Shown here in pieces: positions 26,128 to 41,032 of a stretch of 64,000 nucleotides of DNA; the first letter of the stretch is position 1; the number at the start of each line of letters is the position of its first letter. The position numbers and the translations under genes were made by a program. A model generated the notes under the pieces. The model was not told where the DNA came from. It ran no database searches and worked only from the letters and a program-made list of their open reading frames with translations. The DNA is from Unio delphinus (Eukaryota > Mollusca > Bivalvia > Unionida > Unionidae): contig JAQISU010000081.1 in assembly GCA_029339505.1 (NCBI GenBank), positions 18,390,001-18,454,000 on the forward strand, read 5' to 3'.

Positions 26128-27040
26128 GCTTTACCTATTGAATGTGCTTCCTGTATTGTCAATATGCTACATGTACCGCCTTACCTATTGAATGTGCTCC
26201 CTGTATTGTCAATATGCTACATGTATTGCCTTACCTATTGGATGTGCTCCCTGTATTGTCAATATGCTATTCCTGTATTGTCAACATGCTACATGTATTG
26301 CCTTACCTATTGGATGAGCTCCCTGTATTGTCAATATGCTACATGTATTGCCTTACCTATTGAATGTGCTCCCTGTATTGTCAATATGCTAAATGTATTG
26401 CCTTACCTATTGAATGTGCTCCCTGTATTGTCAGTATGCTACATGTACCGCCTTACCTATTGAATGTGCTCCCTGTATTGTCAATATGCTTCATGTATTG
26501 CCTTACCTATTGAATGTGCTCCCTGTATTGTCAATATGCTACATGTATTGCCTTACCTATTGGATGTGCTCCCTGTATTGTCAATATGCTACATTTATTG
26601 CCTTACCTGTTGAATGTGCTCCCTGTATTGCCAATATGCTACATGTATTGCCTTACCTATTGGATGTGCTCCCTGTATTGTCAACATGCTACATGTATTG
26701 CCTTACCTATTGGATGTGCTCCCTGTATTGTCAATATGCTACATGTATTGCCTTACCTATTGAATGTGCTCCCGGTATTGTCAGTATGCTACATGTATTG
26801 CCTTACCTATTGAATGTGCTCCCTGTATTGTCAATATGCTACATGTACCGCCTTACCTATTGAATGTGCTCCCTGTATTGTCAATATGCTTCATGTATTG
26901 CCTTACCTATTGAATGTGCTCCCTGTTATGTCAATATGCTACATGTATTGCCTTACCTGTTGAATGTGCTCCCTGTATTGTCAATATGCTACATGTATTG
27001 CCTTACCTATTGGATGTGCTCCCTGTATTGTCAATATACT
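26128..27040. repeat. Minisatellite, 50-bp unit, about 18 copies
   Basis: The unit is CTACATGTATTGCCTTACCT, then ATTGAATGTGCTCCCTGTAT, then TGTCAATATG. Units are more than 90% alike. Because 50 is not a multiple of 3, three phases follow one another and give a 150-bp (50-residue) apparent protein repeat in all plus frames. This explains the 149-codon frame. Confidence 0.97.
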
Positions 27041-27692
27041 TTGAGTTTATTATTATTTCAAAGAGAGTACAACAATTATATTTCCTGAATTAACAAATTG
27101 ATATAATCATCTTTCACACTATTCTGTTACCTGTAACAAATTACAAAAAAAAAAAAAAATATATGAAAAATAATTTCAAACTATGATTATAATTAATCTG
27201 GTCTCTTTTTATTTTGTCCTATCTATCTGAATCCACAACCTTGTTTAACTAATAAAATAATGACAGCTTAGTTATATTTTTTCAGCATGAAGGTACATCA
27301 TACACTCATCTGTTGTTTATCACAATTATGTTGGATATAACTATATATTATCAGACACCTGTACACTATAGAACACAGGTTAACTGGTGCATACAGACAA
27401 TTGCCACTCTGATACTAGTGCTGTGATCAGATCATGTAAGTTACATGTTACTTACCGGCAGCCCCAACGTTTTCATTACACTCTGTGCTGCATCCTTGTG
27501 GTAAATCTCAAGTCTTTATTAATCCATTTGAAATCGAGAATCCAGAAGTAAGATGACTGTATTTATGAGACTCCCATTAGGATCATGTCAGCAGTGGATT
27601 GCAAGTGAAAGACTAAACAGGTCTCCCCCTGAAACTATTAGTACTCTCCAGAATACTGTACCTACCGATGTATGAGTTACCAACTGATGTAA
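27041..27692. other. No gene seen
   Basis: AT-rich, with an A15 run near 27,147. Confidence 0.5.
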
Positions 27693-27902
27693 TGTCGTTA
27701 TTGTTATAGGGTTTAATGCCATATTTTTAGCACAAGATAGGCTATATATGGCAACCAGTATTAACGGCGGAGGAAGAACCCGGGAAAACCCCGAAAAGAA
27801 CCAACGATCCATGAGAAGCTACGGCAAGCTTTCTCACATACCCACATTGGCTGAGCGCGAGACTCAAACCCATTTTAGACCACTCCGCCACTCGGGGTCC
27901 CT
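27693..27902 (-). mobile_element. SINE-A copy
   Basis: It runs from GGTTTAATGCCATATTTTTAG (3' end) through GGAGGAAGAACCCGGGAAAA and GCAAGCTTTCTCACATACCC to a shortened head (TTTTAGACCACTCCGCCACT). Part of the tRNA-like region is deleted. Confidence 0.85.
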
Positions 27903-27989
27903 AAATGAAAACTTACCATACCATCATTACAGACGGTTACAATTGAATATTTTAGCATTAATATATTGAAAATATCGCGAAAACGATTA

Positions 27990-28110
27990 GTTACCATATG
28001 TACTTGCATATAAAATGAGTCCATCTTCAAGCTGCACAGGTCCAGACCTGCCTTTGCAAAATGTGCCAGCAGATCTGGGTCTGTGCAGCTTGTAAGAGAT
28101 ATTCAGTAGA
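27990..28110. mobile_element. Inverted-repeat element, family D
   Basis: CAAGCTGCACAGGTCCAGAC (28,028) pairs with the arm ending GGTCTGTGCAGCTTG (28,092) around a TTTGCAAAATGTGCC loop. It is related to 31,751-31,960 and 871-1,003. Confidence 0.7.
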
Positions 28111-28560
28111 ATAAAGAACATACACCTTGATATGCATGTGCATTATGCAATGACAGATCAGGATGCTTGTTGTTTGCAGTTAAATACTGTAATTTTTAAT
28201 GTGTGACGTATTACATACTCACTATTCCCTAAATTTAAAGAGTATCTTTTTTGAAAATGGCAGATAATATTTAGTGGTACCTAACAGGTTTTCCTCCAAA
28301 TTTAATAATTTAAAAGGCATTCTACATACTTTTAATATCCACTGATTTATCTTTTATTTATTATATACACCTCCTTATAAATTTAGCTCTACAGCAAACT
28401 CCACAGACACAGATCTGCAGATTAGGGTTAGTGTTTGCAATTAGACTGGAAATAGGACACGTTTGTGAAATGTATGGTACGATTAATTGGAGGCTATGAT
28501 CAGTCTATTAAAGCATGCAGTTGTGCATACAGTTTTGACACAATTATTGAAAAACAAAGA

Positions 28561-28990
28561 CCTGGTTGGCCAAGTGGTCTAAAGCCAGGGACGTCATCTC
28601 AATTATTATTATTATTTTTATTTATTTATTTATTTATTTATTTTGGGGGGAAGGGGGACTTGCAGGGCTTGTTAATTTTCGTATATAGGCTACAGCAATT
28701 TTACAGCATATGTAAACTCGGCAAATGCCCCCCCCCCTCCCCCTCCCAATGACGACCCTGTGTAAGTCACTACATTTACAGACCATTGACATCTCACATC
28801 TGTCTGCATGGGTTACAGTCTCGGCTCAAACAACATAGATATCTGAGAATTATTGCCATTAGCGTCCTGTGGGTTTGTGGATCTCGTCCTGTCATATTTA
28901 CGTTTTCTTTTTCCACCAATTATACTGGCTGCCATGAAAAGCCTATCATGCACTGAAAATGTAAATAAACCTTGCAAAACAAAACCAAAC
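28561..28990 (+). mobile_element. SINE-A interrupted by a MITE
   Basis: The head GGTTGGCCAAGTGGTCTAAA stops at 28,585 and resumes at 28,761 (GTAAGTCACT), followed by CATCTCACATCTGTCTGC and the SINE-A body to about 28,985. The 175 bp between is the MITE below. Confidence 0.85.
28586..28760. mobile_element. hAT-like MITE nested in SINE-A
   Basis: The ends are CAGGGACGTCAT and ATGACGACCCTG. The flanks TCTAAAGC and TGTAAGTC are an 8-bp duplication with three mismatches. The interior GGGCTTGTTAATTT, AATTTTACAGCA and C11 run match, in inverse orientation, the MITE at 41,918-42,047. Confidence 0.8.
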
Positions 28991-29189
28991 ACCGAAATGT
29001 GAGCTATAAGAAAATGGCACATAGTAAAATATTAAACTTTATGGTTGGACAAGTAATTGTGACAAAATGTGTGTGCGATATACATCACAGGTACATACCT
29101 GAATGTTACTGCACGTCTTAATGAGCTGAAGAAAACGTTTCTTCGGACAATAGCATAGAAAACGGATGTCATAAAACTGAATTTTAAGT

Positions 29190-29358
29190 GTAATACCGTA
29201 AAACCTGCTAAGAGACTACCTTGTTTTAAGATACCAGGATTTCCATGCACCGATTTATTGATTATATAGTGTTATGATCTGTTGTGAGACCACCTGTCTT
29301 GAGAGATCATTTTTTGGCAGCAGGGGCGGGTTTTCAAGACAGGTTCTAGTGTAACAGT
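29190..29358. mobile_element. Possible short DNA element
   Basis: CCGTAAAACCTGC on the left and CAGGTTCTAGTGTAAC on the right are roughly inverse. The interior repeats GAGACxACCTGTCTTGAGAGAxC words. No clear duplication. Confidence 0.3.
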
Positions 29359-30299
29359 ATTGCTTTACACACTTTTCAGGAAAGATTGCTATTTTTTTTT
29401 TTAAACATTTTATTTTTCAATTTCGGTTTCGTAATATAACAGCTGAAATTCCGATCTGTGTCAAATAGTCATTCTTCATTTGGAAAAGTTATATAATGTA
29501 GTTTAGAGATTCTGACTGATGAAACAAATGATTGTCTGAGGAAACCTTTCTCAGAAACCATTAATTATGATTGGCCTAGTGAAATTAAAGTGAACATCTT
29601 GGAAGTAAAGGACATTTAAAGTGACAACCTTGGTCGAAATTCTTTTGTCCGAACTTTTCATTGAGAGAGAGAAGGTTGGCTTAGAGGGAAGCCTAATAAA
29701 AGAATAGTGCTTTTTCTCGTTAAACAAGGGAGGGACCAGGTGTCTGTCTTGTGAGAAAGACATGGCTTAGTGCTAAATGCACAAGTTCTAAAGTTAAATG
29801 CATTATGGTACGCAATTTTAGTTTCACGTAATATTGTTTTTTTTTAAAAATTCATTTTATTGTCTGCTGTGTGCAAACTTGTTTATTTGACTAGGTCCCA
29901 TATTATGTATCGTTTATTCATTTTCATGGACATTTGTTGATGCTATATTTTTTTATCAATTTATCGTTTAACATTACAGTTATTAGTTCATTAACTGGAC
30001 TGGTTGCATGCGATCCAAATGTTCATATGTTCGAAATTTATAGGGTTATATGAATACATATGAAATAATTTCCTTTCTTTGTTAGGACAATACTGATTAT
30101 CATGAGTTAACGATAACTACCATTTATATTTGCTTTTGTAATGCTGAAACAATCTGGAAGTAAGTAAGGATCTGTGAATTTTATGCAATAGTAATCGGAC
30201 ATGTAGTAGCATACGGTACATTTTTGATAGAGGTCACGTGGTAATTTATGGTAAGGCACTACCGTAGGTAGACTCTACGCAGTGTTTGAATATGAGTGT
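29359..30299. other. No gene seen
   Basis: Nothing recognisable. Confidence 0.5.
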
Positions 30300-30870
30300 A
30301 TTCTGAGCAACGTAAATGAAGGAATTTTATATACATCTAGAAAGTAGTCAATATATCGATTTAGGAATAATTTTGTCCTTTAAGGAAACAGTTTTCAGAG
30401 GAATTGGGGACTCGACAGTCCGAAGACGGAGTCTGAGGGGAAAAAAAAGAGATGCAAAGAGTGAAGTCTGGAAAGGGAGAAATGATGAGTGAAGTCCGAA
30501 AGAGTGAAGTTACGAGTACAGAGTAAAAGCAGTCGGAAAGGGAAGACTTGAGGAAACAAGAAACATTAGAACACGATCAAGAGGAAGGTGATGCAATCAG
30601 TCGTGGACATTATGCTTTTTCACAATTCGTTATGATGATGAAATAAATCCAAATTAGACACTGCTATTAAATCATGTTGATATCGTGTAAGTTGAATTGA
30701 ATTTACGACTATTCATTTGTTTGATTATATTTTTTCTTGTCTAAAGGGGCTCGTATTGCATTATTTCTTCCAAATAATCTTGCCTAGTTCTGTTGATATT
30801 CGATCTTTCACTCACACCGGATCATAATACCGAGGGTGGTCATTCCCTAGATAACGTAGCTAAATCCATT
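30300..30870 (+). mobile_element. Family R element, copy 3 (divergent 3' part)
   Basis: AGTGAAGTCTGGAAAGGGAG-type text, GATGATGAAATAAATCC, AAAGGGGCTCGTATTGC (30,745) and the end motif GAGGGTGGTCATTCCCTAGA are in the same order as in copies 2 and 7. Confidence 0.6.
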
Positions 30871-31001
30871 TAACTACGTCTCTTTCTAAGAAGAAGAAAT
30901 TACACAAAAATATGTTCTCCTCTAAAACCTTGATAAATAACTTACCACCTTATAAAACTAAATGTAATACAGATTTTTTTTTAAAAAAATCTATATAATT
31001 T

Positions 31002-31042
<41 letters not shown>

Positions 31043-31195
31043 CATCTAGGATTTTATGACAGTTCACTGAATCGACTAGATATTAAGTGGTTATTCGTTG
31101 AAAGCATAAAGGCAAACCATTTATGCCAGCTTGATGGTGTCATGTTTGTTAGTTTTTGGTACATCAACAACACATGACAGTTATATCATGCCAAG
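30871..31195. other. No gene; (AC)n at 31,003-31,036
   Basis: About 17 AC units. The remainder is unrecognised. Confidence 0.6.
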
Positions 31196-31400
31196 CAGAA
31201 TTTAGTGCCTTGACCAGGATTTCATTAGGCTAGCTAAGTCGGGCTGATCGAAAAATGACTTGCCCAAAGGTGCATCAGGCAAGCTGAAATGGGCTGATTC
31301 AAATACCTTACCCAGGGATATGATAGTTAAGTTAGGCTGATCCAAGTGTCATGCAGAAGGATGCATTAGGTAGCTGAACTGGACTGATCCAATGGCATGA
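31196..31400. repeat. Degenerate tandem repeat, about 55 bp, 3-4 units
   Basis: The words ATTAGGCTAGCTAA, GGGCTGATC and TGCATCAGGCAAGCTGAA recur with drift. The style resembles the array at 7.8-8.3 kb. Confidence 0.5.
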
Positions 31401-31744
31401 TATAGTCACACCCTTCCGATTACAAGTACACCGCCACTAGTTCAAAACATGCATATTCTCTTTTGAACATGATAGTCCAAATGTAAGATAACACTATCAT
31501 TGTTTCTTTTCTTCTATCTTCTGCCGGATTATATTCAAAGAGACTGCAAAGCAGTGTGGCTAATAAACAATTTTGCTTTGGTGTCTGGGCTGAAACATGT
31601 TGTTTCTAAAAAAGAAATGATCAATCGGTGGAAAACATTATGTGGAATAATTCATTGAATTATGAATTCTGCACAATTTTTAAATATTTTGCATCAAGAT
31701 GGGCACTGTATCAGAACACGTGTTACTGGATTTCCTATTTCTGG

Positions 31745-31966
31745 TACCATGTATACTTGATTATAAGTTAAGTCAAACTGCAAGCAACAAATATCCCGAT
31801 CTGCCATAGACATTTGTGTCTGCATATCAGATTCTGTGTCGTTTGTTGTACTCATTACTCCTAGCAAGCTGCACAAACCCAGCTCTGCTGGCATATTATG
31901 GAATTATAGAGTTGGGTCTGTGCAGTTTGCAGATAGACTTGACTTATAAGCAAGTATATATGGTGA
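31745..31966. mobile_element. Nested inverted-repeat element, family D
   Basis: The outer arms are TATACTTGATTATAAGTTAA (31,752) and TTGACTTATAAGCAAGTATA (31,939). The inner arms are GCAAGCTGCACAAACCCAG (31,864) and TTGGGTCTGTGCAGTTTGC (31,912). Two nested palindromes suggest one element inserted in another or a fold-back MITE. Confidence 0.7.
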
Positions 31967-34009
<2,043 letters not shown>

Positions 34010-35720
34010 TTCAGCAGAATATTTTCAAAGCGCATTATATCGTGGTCAGCGTGACACGTAAACAATAAGCTTGGCTTATGGTAAGACGCACCATAAATTG
34101 TTGACTGCAAGAAATGGAATGTGTTCTGTTTGGGGCATTAATTTAATTTTAATTAGAACTTGCTCAATTAGCAGATAGAGCTAGACAGAGTACGTTGTGC
34201 TAATGCAAAATCAATAACAGTAAAATGACAAGAGTTGAGACAAACCAGCAAAATGTTTCAGGAAGTCATTGACTATTAGAAACAGGTGTCATAACATTAT
34301 CTTTTCCAGAATAGTTATTTATAAAGACAGACTATAACGGATTATTCTAATTTTCATGGGAGGGATATATTTAAAAAAGGCAGTTAAAGAAGTAATCCTG
34401 ACTAAACAAGTGGGTGAGGGTGTTTCCATATGGAATTCAGACTTTTAATATAATCTCCTTTGTGATATTAATCATTCTAAGTTTCTCTTTAAATTGTCCA
34501 AGGACATGTGTCGGAAAGTGAGAGACATTGAAAGATAGAGATTGGACTTCACAGGGAGGTGCAAATATTGAATAAAGCACAAAAGTTAGTCTCAGTTATA
34601 TACAGTGTGTTCACTTGTGTAAGTTTTGTACTTAATAGTTGAATTTGTTCAGTTTAAAGTCCTTTATCAATTATTCCTTTAGTTCAGAAAATAATCATGC
34701 ATTTTTTATGATTCATTATTGTAAGAATGTCATACAATATATTGTTACATGAATGAGTTCTGATTATGTTGTTATGCATGTAATAGAAATCACGTAGTGC
34801 AAGATTTCATGCATTTCTTCTAATACAAAATTGTGCGAATATGTAAACCATCTGTCATAAATGATTTGTGTCATTTATGTTCATGATTTGTTTTTTTTAT
34901 ATCTGAAAATGTATGCCAATGAATCTCTAATTAGCAAAGTAACATAGTTAAGACAAGGAGTGGTGCACATTAAACTGTGTGTAATTAAGTTGTGAACTCT
35001 CCCTAACCGAGAATCGAGAAAAGTGTGTTGATTAGCATAGTTCACATCTTAAATCCATAGCTACAGCGGTGGCAGTGATAGTATCCGAGATGCTAGAGCA
35101 ACTAGAAAGACATACATTCACGATACATAGGGTTGTAAGTGTATATTAATTTGCGAAATGATCATATCTAGTTTTCTTGAATGTCTGTGGACAATATCTG
35201 ACGCAGAATAGTGGGAACATTGATTGATCAAAAGAGAAGACAAAAAACCTGACACATATTTAGGAAGGAATTATATTTTTATATTTGAAGAAAAATAGCT
35301 TCATACCTGTATTGCGCAGTGGGGGAAAAACACAATCTGCGACCCAGTGGTGATGATTAGAAGAGGCTACTGAAACGTCGACCTATCACCAGCAGTGATT
35401 CTGAAAGACTAGAAGCACCAGGTAATTTGATTTTGATCACTCGATCTTATGATGAAATTTGTTCTATCGCATACGTTTCGTAACTCTATTACGAAAGCGA
35501 ATCATTAAACTGTTATATTCCATTTCGTTTTGCTTTTAATGTAATTTTTTAAATTATTATATTTTACATACCGGGCCGGGGTGGGGGAGCAGTGTTGTTT
35601 CATTTTATATCTCTTATCAGATCTTTGTTCTTACATTCATTCATTTAACATTTTTGTTGTTGCTTAGTCGATCAGTGCAATGACACCTTGGTCGATCATC
35701 TCCTTGATAACAATAACCAA
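34010..35720 (+). mobile_element. Family R element, copy 4
   Basis: The same landmark order as copy 1: GTGGTCAGCGTGACACGTAA, TTTGGGGCATTAATTT, TTTTCCAGAATAGTTATTTA, GAAAATAATCATGCATTTTT, ACTCGATCTTATGATGAAAT, ACATACCGGGCCGGGG and TCGATCATCTCCTTGATAAC. No coding frame. The 35,780-35,890 block downstream matches 17,355-17,450 after copy 1. Confidence 0.8.
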
Positions 35721-35811
35721 AAATCACAATGAGTAGGAGAATCGCACATACTCGAATCACTTCCTGACAGCAGTATAGAGTAGACTGGTATACTTGATAT
35801 GGCACTATAGT

Positions 35812-35873
35812 CTCACACTAGCCAACATGTTAATGCATTTTACTCACACTAGCCAACATGTTAATGCATTTTA
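35812..35873. repeat. 31-32 bp direct tandem duplication
   Basis: CTCACACTAGCCAACATGTT followed by AATGCATTTTA occurs twice in a row. The same region near 17.39 kb has one copy. Confidence 0.9.
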
Positions 35874-36149
35874 GTGCTAAGTCAATGACTCCTGACACCC
35901 TTCTAAACAGTGTTGTTAAATACTGCTAAATGAAGTAGTTAATATTTTGCGGTTTACGCATCAAAGGGATCTGTTTTAGATCCATTAGTATGTGTTGTTA
36001 ATATTAATTATAGAAGCGATGAGTTCTTGAGCGTAAATAAGAGTATTTTTTTAATAGTCACAAGCGCATTCATCAAATTGTACTTATGAAACTGAACACA
36101 GATTAACAGATGATGGACGGTTAGTTAAAGCAGTAGTTGACTGATTTCA

Positions 36150-37610
36150 ATCGAACCCAAACCGAGGTGTAATGGTGCAAAAGTGCATAGAGATAATTTC
36201 GCAGTAAATTTCTGTCATGGTCAGCGTGACATATAAACATTAAGATTGACGTATGGGGGGGGGGGGGGAGGGAGAGGCTCTCCATAAATTTCTGCTTGCG
36301 AAGGATTGGATATGTTTTGTTTGGGTGCATAATTGAATTTTAATTCGAGTCCGTTCGATAACGGTCAGACAGATCAAAGAGGACATGCTAAGAAAAAGTC
36401 AAATAGCTTTTAATGACAGAGATAAGACAAGCAAGAGAAAAATTCTGGAAGGTTTAGATATAATTTTTCTGACTTTAATAGGAGTGTACAAAATAATTTG
36501 ACGGTTAGAGAGAAACGGCTAAGCTAAACGAGGGTATGTGTGTTCTCTGACGAAACTCAAAGGTTTATGTTTAAAAAAAAAACGCACGATAATTCCTCTC
36601 TCTAATGACATTAGTCAGTCTACGTTTCTGCGTCAAGCCAAACCTTACCTAGGACGAAAATTAATACGTACTTTCTCATGTTAAAATAATTGTCCAAGCG
36701 ATAGGTTATATGGAAAGTTGAAAGACCTGGAACCAGAGAAGAGACAGAAGGGATTTGATAATTCGCGAGCGAGCGCACTGAAGGGACAAAGGTATTGCCT
36801 CAATATCAGCCATATGCATTAATGTAAGTTTGTAATTATGTGTGGAATTTTTTTGTTTTAAATCCACGCTTCAATTTTCCTTGAGTTCAGATGGTAAATG
36901 TAAGCATACATTTGCCATTGGACGGCTATATGACTCATGCATTCTAGGATGTTATACAATATTTCGTCGATATGAACATGTTCGGATTTAATGGTTTTGT
37001 ATGTTAAAGAAACCATGTATCGTATGAATTTCATTCATTATTCTGATACGAGTTGTGAGAATTGAAATGTATGTCTTACATGATGTGTCATGTGTGCTAA
37101 GAATTTATTTTCTATCATGGAAACGTATTTCAGTGAATCGATAATCAGCCTAGAAATGCAGTTAGGACAAGTATTAAAGTCCATTAATTCGTTTTTGTTA
37201 TTAAGCTGGACATTGTTTTCAACCGAGAATCGATGGTGTTAGCATTAGGAACGTGTGTCGACTGACATAGCTAGTAACTGATAGCACATAGCGGGGGTGT
37301 TATGGTTTATCTAAGAAAAGGAGGTCTAAATATGTCATTGTTCAGGTAGGGATGCAAGTAGCCACTAAAAAGACATATATTTATGTTAATAGGCTATATG
37401 TATATCAGATCAGGTCGCGAACTGACCATATCTTAGTCCTGTTGAATTCCAATAAGACAATATATGACGTAAAAAAAGGAGTGGGAATGGTGTTTTATCC
37501 CAGAAGTTAAAAAAAAAAATATGGTATTTTTTTTTAAGAAGCGGAGAAAACTACGTACCTGTACAACACTTTATAAAAAGACACAGTCTACAAACAGGAT
37601 GATTGATGGC

Positions 37611-37673
<63 letters not shown>

Positions 37674-37800
37674 ACGACAACACTGTCCAGTCAACAACAG
37701 TGATTTGGAAAAGGCCTGAAGCCAGGTGGTGCTGACATGCCATAAATTGGCATTCGATCAGTCAATCGATTATATGATGAAATTTGTCATCATTGTTGTT
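36150..37800 (+). mobile_element. Family R element, copy 5, 3'-truncated
   Basis: It begins with ATGGTCAGCGTGACATATAA (36,217) and keeps the copy 1 order, including TAGCATTAGGAACGTGTG and a (GA)n tract. It stops in GATGAAATTTGTC just before the long (AT)n tract at 37.83 kb. A G14 run sits at 36,255. Confidence 0.78.
37613..37669. repeat. (AG)n microsatellite inside family R
   Basis: About 28 AG units at the same place as the (GA)n tracts of copies 6 and 8. Confidence 0.95.
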
Positions 37801-37826
37801 ATATTGCTCGGAACAAATTAAATGTG

Positions 37827-38071
<245 letters not shown>

Positions 38072-38196
38072 ATATATATAGATATACACTGTCACTGCCA
38101 GAATCCCTTTATCAACGAAGACTGTTTTAGAGTTCCTCAATGTAATAAACAGCAAACTTGGTTGCAATGGAGAATGAAGTATTGCTTCATGTGTTT

Positions 38197-38376
38197 CAAG
38201 GACGCACAACACCCGGCCCGCGAACGTGTTCTGTCCGGCCCTCGGGACAAAGTAAAACAACACAGAGATCTGGCCCATGAACATTAATATTTATGCTAGT
38301 GTTTGCGGCCCTCGAACGGTCTTGGAAAATGCATAAAATGCAATCTGGCCTGGCCGAAAAATGTTGTGCACCCTTG
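38197..38376. mobile_element. hAT MITE, 180 bp, perfect 8-bp TSD
   Basis: The ends are CAAGGACGCACAACA and TGTTGTGCACCCTTG. Perfect ATGTGTTT repeats flank it at 38,189-38,196 and 38,377-38,384. The interior GGCCCGCGAACGTG and GCGGCCCTCGA are typical of hAT relatives of the CAGGGGTGxxCAAC class. No coding capacity, so it depends on a transposase elsewhere. Confidence 0.9.
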
Positions 38377-38384
38377 ATGTGTTT

Positions 38385-38970
38385 GGTTGCAATGATAATT
38401 ATTGACCCTCATGACCGTATGACTCAGATTGATAGTGCTTCATATTTATCTATCGGCGAGAAGATTAATTTATTATGTAGGAGCCTTATCAGGTTCTGCT
38501 GCTACACAGATGTTCAGGCATCACAGCATCAAATAAGCAGTGCTTGAACTGGTGGCATGTGCAACAAGCACACAGTGCACATGGAGGTGTGGGTGGGTGG
38601 GTGGGGTGGGGCTTTTAGTATTTATTCAGTATTTATTTTACCAGTGTATATTAATTTTATAATACAGATATATCAAGTTAAAATTTTGATATAAACAAAT
38701 ACATAATTCTTACATAGAATATCTTCCTTTTTTAATCGATTATTAAATCATATATTTTATTGGGATTGAGTACAGAGAGAAAATAAATTTCAGACAATGT
38801 ACAAAATGTTATTCTGAAAACAAACCTCAGACAGATGACATTATAGTAGATTTATGTCCAGCACAATGCAGTATCAAGCTCGTTATATGTATGTGTTGAG
38901 TGTTTACCTTAATAGTTGTTATATATATATATATACATTTTATACTCTTAAACATCTTTGCAATTATCTT
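38385..38970. other. No gene seen
   Basis: GGGTGGGTGGGTGGGG near 38,590 could form a G-quadruplex. The rest is AT-rich. Confidence 0.5.
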
Positions 38971-39062
38971 TGATGGATACATACATACATACATACATAC
39001 ATACATACATACATACATACATACATACATACATACATACATACATACATACATACATACAT
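38971..39062. repeat. (ACAT)n microsatellite
   Basis: About 22 ACAT units. Confidence 0.97.
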
Positions 39063-39735
39063 TAAATATTAGATTTTGTTTGAATATAAAACTAATTTTT
39101 ATTATCATTTTTAAATTTAAAAAATATTGTATGATATTAACTATTCGTATTCATTATATAAATTTCTTTATATAAAAATAATATTAAATAGCTAGTAAAG
39201 TGGCGCTTGCATTGCTGATGCTAACATGTTATCATATTGACTGATTTATTGATTAATTGATTGTTCTATCGTTAGTGTATTATGGTGCAATGTAATTCCA
39301 CTATTTCCTGCTAGAAAAAAAAAACACAACAAAAAGCAACAACATAAAACAAGAAGCAAACCAACAAACTAAATAGCAACAAACCATGACCTCCACCCCC
39401 ACCCCACCCTGAACAATTTCAATGTGAATTTTAACACCGAATCTCTCTCATGATGTTGCTGATTTAGCTCTTTCTGGAAACAATGACAACCCCATGTCTC
39501 TCATTCCCATATGTGTGATAAAGTTGGCCATTTGAGAAAATCAGATGGGATACGTCTATGACATACGAGTGTACTCACCGACACTATAGATGACGTCATT
39601 ATCTGTATGACGCTACAAATGACTTAAACGTTTCTTTGTGTTTGTGGCATTGAAAACAAATATTACGATCTTGTAAATAGTGATACTTGTTTGCAACACA
39701 TTCATTGGTGTAAACTTAATTAGTTATGCTTTTTT
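39063..39735. other. No gene seen
   Basis: AT-rich and unrecognised. Confidence 0.5.
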
Positions 39736-39739
39736 ATAT

Positions 39740-40492
39740 CGTAATTTTTTCGAGAAAATACTCTGTATTTCTAATGCTTTATCCACACGAACGATATGAT
39801 ATACCGTCTGGCTATTTGATTCTCTGTATTTCCAATGCTATATCCATAAAACGATATGATATACCGTCTGGCTATTTGATGCTCTGTATTTCTAATGCTA
39901 TATCCATAAAACGATATGATATACCGTCTGGCTATTTATTGCACTGTATTTCTAATGCTATGTCCACACGAATGATATGATATACAGTCTGGTTATTTGA
40001 TCCTCTGTATTTATAATGCTATATTCATACGAATGATATGATATACAGTCTGGCTATTTGATGTTCTGTATTTCTAATGCTATATCCATACGAATGATAT
40101 GATATACAGTCTGGCTATTTGATGCTCTTTATTTCTAATACTATAACAATACGAATTATATGATATACCGTCTGGCTATTTGATACGTTGTATTTCTAAT
40201 ACTATATCCACACGAATGATATGATATACAGTCTGGCTATTTGATGCTCTGTATTTCTAATGCTATATTCATACGAATTATATGATATACCGCCTGGCTA
40301 TTTGATACTTTGTATTCCTAATGCTATATCCATTCGATTAATATGATATACAGTCTGACTATTTGATGCTCTGTATTTCTAATGCTATATTCATACGAAT
40401 TATATGATATACAGTCTGGCTATTTGATGCTCTGTATTTCTAATGCTATATCTACACCACTTATGTGATATACCGTCTGGCTATTTGATATA
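39740..40492. repeat. Minisatellite, 60-61 bp unit, about 12 copies
   Basis: The unit is GATATGATATACCGTCTGGC, then TATTTGATGCTCTGTATTTC, then TAATGCTATATCCATACGAA. Divergence between units is moderate, so the array is older than the 38- and 50-bp arrays. Confidence 0.95.
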
Positions 40493-41032
40493 CACGTGAG
40501 TGTAGAAGGCTTGTTAGCCAAATGAGTTTTTTATATATAGAAATTATTATTAATTATTGGTGTTGTTGTTGCTGATGATGATGATGCTTAAAATAAAATT
40601 TTTATAGCTGCATGCTTCAAACCATGTGGAGCCTGGCTGGATTTTCCCCCCTTCAAAGCCATTCTTCCATGCAATCAAATGCGTTGATAATTTGCATGAA
40701 TATATAGTATACAATAAAATATGTCGGAAATTTGGTGTGATTATTGTCAATATCTTCTGAGAGTTATCATCTCAAAGTTTTTAGTAAAATTCCCAGGGTT
40801 ATTTTTTGAACACTTTAGGACATTACTAAATCAGGTCTGGTCATGATAATGTCAGAATAGAGATTAAAAGACAATACAGTGCATAGATAATCTGCATGAG
40901 TGAAATTCTGCAAAGATATCCAAATTACTTGCCCTTTTACTTCACAATTATGGCCAAAGTTCAATTATCTGGGCGTCAATTATCCAGATTATTCGCTCAT
41001 ACGGACTACTAACGTGCCCAACTCTACCCGAT
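40493..41032. other. No gene seen
   Basis: AT-rich and unrecognised. Confidence 0.5.

Noticed and set aside
26142..27088. 149-codon frame with CYMYCLTYW repeats
   Set aside because: It is produced by a 50-bp minisatellite that lacks stops in all plus frames. There is no start or splice context.
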